49,063 nt of DNA, taken from positions 1 through 49,063 of the forward strand of contig DAOPYE010000009.1 of the NCBI GenBank assembly GCA_035352715.1. The letters run 5' to 3'. The notes under the pieces were generated by a model, which saw only the letters and a program-made list of their open reading frames with translations, was not told the origin of the DNA and did not search any database. A program made the position numbers and the translations under genes. This document shows, piece by piece, positions 45,247-49,063 of the stretch (positions are counted from its first letter, which is position 1; every line of letters begins with the position of its first letter). Source of the stretch: DAOPYE01 sp035352715 (GTDB lineage Bacteria; Acidobacteriota; Holophagae; Holophagales; Holophagaceae).

Positions 45247-46329
45247 CTACTTGTGGAAGTCTTCCATCATCTGGACGAACTGGTGGAAGGCGCCACGGGC
45301 GTCGTGGGGACCGGGGCTGGATTCTGGATGGTGCTGCATGCTGAAGATGGGCAGCGTCTTGTGGCGCAGGCCTTCCACCGTGTCGTCGCTCAGGTGGCGG
45401 TGCGTCACCTCGATCTCGGAGGGCAGGCTGGAGGCGTCCACCGCGAATCCGTGGTTCTGGGCGGTGATCTGGACGCGACCCGTGGCGAGTTCCAGCACCG
45501 GCTGATTGGCGCCGCGATGGCCGAACTTCAGCTTGAAGGTCTTGCCGCCAAAGGCGTGTCCCAGCAGCTGGTGGCCCAGGCAGATGCCGAAGATGGGCTT
45601 CTTGCCGATGCACGCGGCGACTTCCGCCTGCATGCCCTTGAGGGCAGCGGGATCGCCGGGGCCATTGCTGAAGAAAACGCCGTGGAAACGATCCGCGACC
45701 AGTTCGGAAGCGGGCGTGTTCCAAGGGAAGACCTCGAGGTGCAGCCCGGCCGCGTGAAGCTGGTCCAGGATGCTCTTCTTGATGCCGCCATCCAGCACCG
45801 CCACGCGGAACTTGGCGTCGGCATTGGCGATTTCATGGCGATCCGTGCAGCTGACGGTCTCGGCCAAGGCCTGACCTTCCATGCCCGGCAGCCCGGCCGC
45901 CACGGCGACACCGGCTTCGAGGCCGCCATCGGATTCGGTCCAGATGATGCCCGGCTGGGCCCCGGCGTCGCGCAGATGCTGCGTCAGCGCCCGCGTGTCC
46001 AGATCCGTCATGACGGGCACGTGATGGCGGCGGAGCCACGCGCCGAGGGAACTCTCCGCCAGGGAATCGTCAGGGATGGCCGTCAAGCGGCGGCACAGCA
46101 GCGCCGTGGCCCAGGGCCGCTCGGCTTCGTTCAGATGGGAATGGATGCCGTAGATGCCCTGCTCGGGGAAGGTCATCGTGACCATCTGCCCGGAAAAACT
46201 CGGATCGGTGAGGATTTCCTGGTACCCGGCCATGGAGGTGATGAACACCGCCTCCCCACGGCCCCCGAATCCCAGGGGCGCCCGGCCCCGGAACGTCGTG
46301 CCGTCCTTCAGGATCAAGTGCGCGCGCAT
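45247..46329 (-). CDS. carA: Carbamoyl-phosphate synthase small subunit CarA
   Basis: 360 residues. The glutaminase subunit provides ammonia to CarB. The N-terminal domain begins LILKDGTTFRGRAP; the class I amidotransferase has the nucleophile Cys in FGICLGHQLLGHAFGG and the His/Glu pair in MQHHPESSPGPHDARG. It ends 16 bp before the GxxExxY start. Probable leader attenuator upstream (46357-46396). Confidence 0.97.
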   Translation of the reverse strand: MRAHLILKDGTTFRGRAPLGFGGRGEAVFITSMAGYQEILTDPSFSGQMVTMTFPEQGIYGIHSHLNEAERPWATALLCRRLTAIPDDSLAESSLGAWLRRHHVPVMTDLDTRALTQHLRDAGAQPGIIWTESDGGLEAGVAVAAGLPGMEGQALAETVSCTDRHEIANADAKFRVAVLDGGIKKSILDQLHAAGLHLEVFPWNTPASELVADRFHGVFFSNGPGDPAALKGMQAEVAACIGKKPIFGICLGHQLLGHAFGGKTFKLKFGHRGANQPVLELATGRVQITAQNHGFAVDASSLPSEIEVTHRHLSDDTVEGLRHKTLPIFSMQHHPESSPGPHDARGAFHQFVQMMEDFHK

Positions 46330-46356
46330 ACATCACCCATGGAGAGGCTCCCTGTC

Positions 46357-46396
46357 AAAAGGCGTCCGGGGACCTCGAAGACGCCGTCCAGCGGCG
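46357..46396 (-). promoter_or_regulatory. Possible attenuator in the carA leader
   Basis: On the minus strand CGCCG-N5-CGGCG (46382-46396) overlaps a second hairpin GGCGTC-N13-GACGCC (46361-46385), which is followed by TTTTG. The CGGCGTC element can pair with only one partner at a time, as in terminator/antiterminator pairs. It lies 32-67 bp upstream of carA. The stems are short. Confidence 0.4.
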
Positions 46397-46540
46397 TACA
46401 GTGTCAATCGGTCCCGAGAGACCTTATGGATCTTACAGGCCTATGCATAGGAATTACATTCTGTCTTTTTGGCACAAAATCATGAATACTACTCCTTTGT
46501 TTCTCATGGCGCGAAAGCACTTTTGCGCGGGAAGGGTTGC

Positions 46541-47008
46541 GTGAGCGAGCCCCTCTGGTCGGGCGACGATATCTACTTCATGCGGCTCGCCCTGGAAGAA
46601 GCGGAACAGGCGGATCGCCGGGACGAGGTGCCCATCGGCGCCCTGCTGGTGCAGGACGGGCAGCTGCTGGGGCGCGGACACAACAGCCCCATCACGGAAA
46701 ACGATCCCAGCGCTCACGCCGAGATCCGAGCGTTGCGCAGCGCGGGAGCGTGGCTGCGCAACTACCGCATGCCTGGCTCCACCCTGTACGTGACGCTGGA
46801 GCCCTGCCTCATGTGCTTCGGCGCCCTGGTCCAGGCGCGCGTGCAGCGCGTCGTCTTTGGTGCGAGCGACCCCAAGGTCGGCGTCAGCCGGTGCCTTCCG
46901 CTCCTGACCGAAGCCCGGCTCAATCACGAAATCGAGCTCCAGGGCGGCCTGCTGGCGGAGGAATGCCGCAGCGTTCTTCAGGCCTTCTTCAAGCGCAGGC
47001 GCGGATAA
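46541..47008 (+). CDS. tadA: tRNA-specific adenosine deaminase TadA
   Basis: 155 residues from the GTG at 46541, with GGGAAGGG 5 bp upstream; the in-frame ATG at 46469 would add a non-conserved 24 residues. The zinc deaminase motifs are HAEIRAL (H, catalytic E) and EPCLMCFGAL (PCxxC). It makes inosine at the wobble base of tRNA-Arg. The region 46330-46540 to its left also holds the carA promoter. Confidence 0.94.
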   Translation: MSEPLWSGDDIYFMRLALEEAEQADRRDEVPIGALLVQDGQLLGRGHNSPITENDPSAHAEIRALRSAGAWLRNYRMPGSTLYVTLEPCLMCFGALVQARVQRVVFGASDPKVGVSRCLPLLTEARLNHEIELQGGLLAEECRSVLQAFFKRRRG

Positions 47009-47033
47009 CCACGCGACCCGCTGGATCGCGTGG
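47009..47033. terminator. Hairpin between tadA and the convergent exported-protein gene
   Basis: CCACGCGA, 9-nt loop, TCGCGTGG: a perfect 8-bp stem immediately after the tadA stop. There is no T-run, so it is only terminator-like; it could serve both strands. Confidence 0.45.
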
Positions 47034-47059
47034 CATCAACGGTCGGGGAACGCGCCGAC

Positions 47060-48178
47060 CTACTTGCGGGTGAGGCTCACGCTGCGCAGATTCAGGCCGT
47101 TGCGCTGGAGCTCCAACAGCTCGCCCGCGAGCGTCACGAGCATGAGGCTCTTGAACTCATCCCCGCCCTTCTTGGTCGCGGTCGGCGGAGGCACGCTCTG
47201 GATGCTGGAGCTCTTGCGTCCCTGGACCCACCCCAGATTGAGGTTGAACGAGACGCGCTTGCCATTCTGCGGGGCCAGTTCGCCCGCCACGTGGCTCATG
47301 CGACCATCGCCGCCATAGCCGATGGAAAGCGAGGCGGGACCTTCCATGCCCTTGCTCGCGTTGACCACGGACACCGACTGGATGCGGCCGCCGCTGCCGT
47401 AATTGAAATCCATGCGCGTGTGGATGCCCTGACCCTCGTTGGAGAACCGGATGTGATATGGCACCTTCGTCGCCTTGTCGAAGGTCACCTCCATCCGTCC
47501 GCGCTTCCAGAAATCCAGGCTGTCATCGATGCTCTGCTCGCGCTTCTTGGGGTCATAGGCGGCCGTAGGCGAGACGAACACCACCGTCTGGCGGTTGCCG
47601 TCCTCCTTGCCGAAGGAGGCCTTGAACGAGGTGCCATCCACATAGACGGCCTTGATGTCGTTGAGGCAGGACCGGAACCAGCCCAGGTAGGTCAGGGGGG
47701 CTTCCACCGGAGGCGCGTCCACGCGGGTCGTGTAGGCGTTCTGCTCCTTGCTGTAGATGAAGCCCCGGTGGCCCACGCGGGTGTAGAGCATGTTGCCGAA
47801 GTCGCCCGTCAGCTCGGTCTTGAAATCGCCGTTGGCGAAATAGGTGCCCTTGACCTGCAGCGCCGCCTTGCCGCCCTTGGCGAAAGCGCCCTTGACCTGA
47901 CCCTGGCTCAGCTCATTGGCCTTGGCGTTGAGCGCCTGGGCCGAAAGGGCAACGCTCAGGCTGCCCTGCAGCTCCGCTGCCGTGACGTCCTTATAGGGGT
48001 TGCCGAACCAGGTGTTGTTCACCGCATCCAGAACCTGCTGGAACACCAGGCGGGCGTTCTGCGTATCCGAAGCCCCCTTGGCGGCGACGGCCTTTGCAGG
48101 CTTGGAAGCGGGCGCGGCCTCCAGCGTTTGGATGGACCAAACCGCGAGGGGGATGAAGGCGATGGGGGCAAAGCGCAT
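47060..48178 (-). CDS. Exported protein of unknown function
   Basis: 372 residues from the ATG at 48178, which starts a signal peptide (MRFAPIAFIPLAVWSI) and has AGGAG 8 bp upstream. After an Ala/Lys-rich linker the protein is mainly beta-rich (about 60-350), with repeated strands such as YFANGDFKTELTGDFGNMLY and MRFSNEGQGIHTRMDFNY-like stretches. I do not recognise a family; LolA-like carrier folds are one possibility but no key motif supports it. The last residue pattern is not that of a barrel. It is 30 bp from the zinc-ribbon gene start. Confidence 0.8.
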   Translation of the reverse strand: MRFAPIAFIPLAVWSIQTLEAAPASKPAKAVAAKGASDTQNARLVFQQVLDAVNNTWFGNPYKDVTAAELQGSLSVALSAQALNAKANELSQGQVKGAFAKGGKAALQVKGTYFANGDFKTELTGDFGNMLYTRVGHRGFIYSKEQNAYTTRVDAPPVEAPLTYLGWFRSCLNDIKAVYVDGTSFKASFGKEDGNRQTVVFVSPTAAYDPKKREQSIDDSLDFWKRGRMEVTFDKATKVPYHIRFSNEGQGIHTRMDFNYGSGGRIQSVSVVNASKGMEGPASLSIGYGGDGRMSHVAGELAPQNGKRVSFNLNLGWVQGRKSSSIQSVPPPTATKKGGDEFKSLMLVTLAGELLELQRNGLNLRSVSLTRK

Positions 48179-48208
48179 GTTCCAACTCCTGAAAGAACCC
48201 AATGAGAT

Positions 48209-48655
48209 TCAAGGCTTGGGGAATTCCCGCTTCCGTTTGCCAAAACAGGACTTGCACAGGGCAAGTTCTGGGTCCTGGGGAATAAACCCAACATATTCTG
48301 TCGCGCCGCATTCGGCGCACCGGATCTGCGTCAATACTTGTGCGTCGCCCTGCCGGATGGGTTTCCGGGGCGGCAATGTTTTTTTGTAGCAGTTGCGGCA
48401 GATGAAGAACTTCTGATCCACCGCCATCGTGAATGGGCGCTTACACGTTTCGCAGATCTTCTGGCGCACGGGCGAGATCGTCACCGGCTTGCGCTTTTGC
48501 ACCAACACCGGCCCCAGCACCTTCTCGGGAACCGGGGCGTCGGAAGGGATTCCGGCCTCCGGAACCTCCGCCAGCGGTTCGGACGATGGTTCGGACGGGG
48601 GCTCGGGCACGGGCTTGGCCAGTGGTTCGGAGGGATGATGCGGCTTGGAAGTCAT
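48209..48655 (-). CDS. Zinc-ribbon protein with two CxxC pairs
   Basis: 148 residues from the ATG at 48655. A Pro/Glu-rich N-terminal about 50 residues precedes two zinc ribbons: CETCKRPFTM..FICRNC and CAECGATEYV..LCKSC. Such ribbons occur in DNA- or RNA-associated proteins; the role here is unknown. Upstream of it the region 48656-48782 holds a small hairpin. Confidence 0.82.
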   Translation of the reverse strand: MTSKPHHPSEPLAKPVPEPPSEPSSEPLAEVPEAGIPSDAPVPEKVLGPVLVQKRKPVTISPVRQKICETCKRPFTMAVDQKFFICRNCYKKTLPPRKPIRQGDAQVLTQIRCAECGATEYVGFIPQDPELALCKSCFGKRKREFPKP

Positions 48656-48734
48656 GAACACCTGTCGTGCGAAGCCAAAGAAAGCTTCAGGTTAACATCC
48701 CCGGATAAAGACACCGGAATCCATGGAAAAAATC

Positions 48735-48748
48735 AGGCCTCCGGGCCT
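48735..48748 (-). terminator. Small hairpin followed by a T-run on the minus strand
   Basis: AGGCC-TCCG-GGCCT; reading the minus strand it is followed by GATTTTTTCC. It lies between the divergent zinc-ribbon and PilZ-like genes, so its function, if any, would be attenuation ahead of the zinc-ribbon gene. Confidence 0.35.
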
Positions 48749-48782
48749 TTAACTCAAAGTGGATTCCGTCGATGAGCGGGGT

Positions 48783-49063
48783 ATGGGAAAGCGATCTGCC
48801 CATCTTGAGGATCCCGAGGCCATCCGCATGGTCTTCCAGCGTGCCTGCCGCGAGGGAAGAACCCTCCGCCTGCGCTTCGGCCACTTCCAGCAGGATTTCC
48901 CCCTGCTGGCCGAGGAGGAGGACCGGCTGATCGTGGCCCTCCCCGGCGTCACCCGCGGCCAGTGGGACCTCAAGCCCGGCAGCCATCTCACCCTCTCCCT
49001 GGAAGACCGGGGGCGCGCCTTCGAGGCCGTGGTCGAATTCGGCGGCCACGGAGAGCTGAACGG
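48783..49063 (+). CDS. PilZ-family paralog, N-terminal part (runs off the window)
   Basis: The frame from the ATG at 48783 (GAGCGGGG upstream) stays open to the right edge, giving 93 codons. The sequence begins MGKRSAHLEDPEAIRMVFQ and continues with LRLRFGHFQQDFPLLAE. It aligns with the N-terminal YcgR-like domain of the three PilZ paralogs at 14618-18089 (EAIRMVFQRACREGRTL against ELIREVLTQACEHREML). The PilZ domain itself would lie beyond the edge. Confidence is moderate because only the first domain is visible. Confidence 0.68.
   Translation, partial: MGKRSAHLEDPEAIRMVFQRACREGRTLRLRFGHFQQDFPLLAEEEDRLIVALPGVTRGQWDLKPGSHLTLSLEDRGRAFEAVVEFGGHGELN

Noticed and set aside
46400..46425. GGTCCCGAGAGACC resembles a PyrR-binding loop near carA
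   Set aside because: The match is on the plus strand, toward tadA, while carA is transcribed from the minus strand; the resemblance is also partial.
46470..46500. TTTTTGGCACAAAATCATG as a possible sigma-54 promoter
   Set aside because: Only the first half (TGGCAC) fits; the TTGCA element at the correct spacing is absent.

Overview
The window is high-GC, densely packed bacterial chromosome. Gene content (deltaproteobacteria/Acidobacteriota-like chemoreceptors, glycine-rich 'CSGGG' lipoproteins, LPS-control LapA/LapB, cobalamin salvage) suggests a Gram-negative bacterium, most likely Acidobacteriota of the Holophaga/Geothrix group. That placement is inference from protein character; no rRNA or tRNA gene was seen.

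Layout. (1) 1-13067, plus strand: a long chemosensory operon with CheW (partial), three consecutive methyl-accepting chemotaxis proteins, a second CheW, CheR, CheB, a REC-EAL c-di-GMP phosphodiesterase, a REC/histidine-kinase-like protein lacking the phospho-accepting histidine, and CheD. CheA and CheY are not in the window and probably lie upstream. (2) 13029-18089: a B12-binding radical SAM protein and three paralogous PilZ-type proteins with a degenerate receiver-like C-terminus; a fourth relative starts at the right edge (48783). (3) 17995-21167: lytic transglycosylase, AraC-type regulator, EamA transporter. (4) 21373-28386: two large CSGGG lipoproteins, an outer-membrane barrel-like protein built from two similar halves, a TetR regulator. 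(5) 28537-34605: a helicase-C-like/WYL-like protein, a small coiled-coil membrane protein, an ECF sigma/anti-sigma pair, a family 4 uracil-DNA glycosylase, a LapA-LapB fusion, a single-domain PilZ protein. (6) 34676-39758, minus: glgB-cobU-cobT-cobS-cobC. (7) 39884-49063: glutathionylspermidine-synthase-like protein, folK, the carA-carB pair interrupted by a GxxExxY gene, tadA, an unknown exported protein, a zinc-ribbon protein.

Gene cooperation. Receptors signal through CheW; CheR, CheB and CheD adjust receptor modification. The EAL enzyme in the same operon and the five PilZ-domain proteins suggest that chemosensing is tied to c-di-GMP. cobU/T/S/C form a lower-ligand assembly (salvage) pathway, and the radical SAM protein is a possible B12 user.

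The most unusual signals are: a GxxExxY gene bounded by inverted CACCAAG-rich repeats and inserted between carA and carB; a dispersed palindromic 19-20 bp motif (TGGACAG-N3-CTGTCG) found seven times inside coding genes; a perfect 15-bp inverted repeat over the Walker A codons of cobU; a hairpin that buries a Shine-Dalgarno sequence at 30740-30779; and a perfect 18-bp palindrome at 28507-28524.
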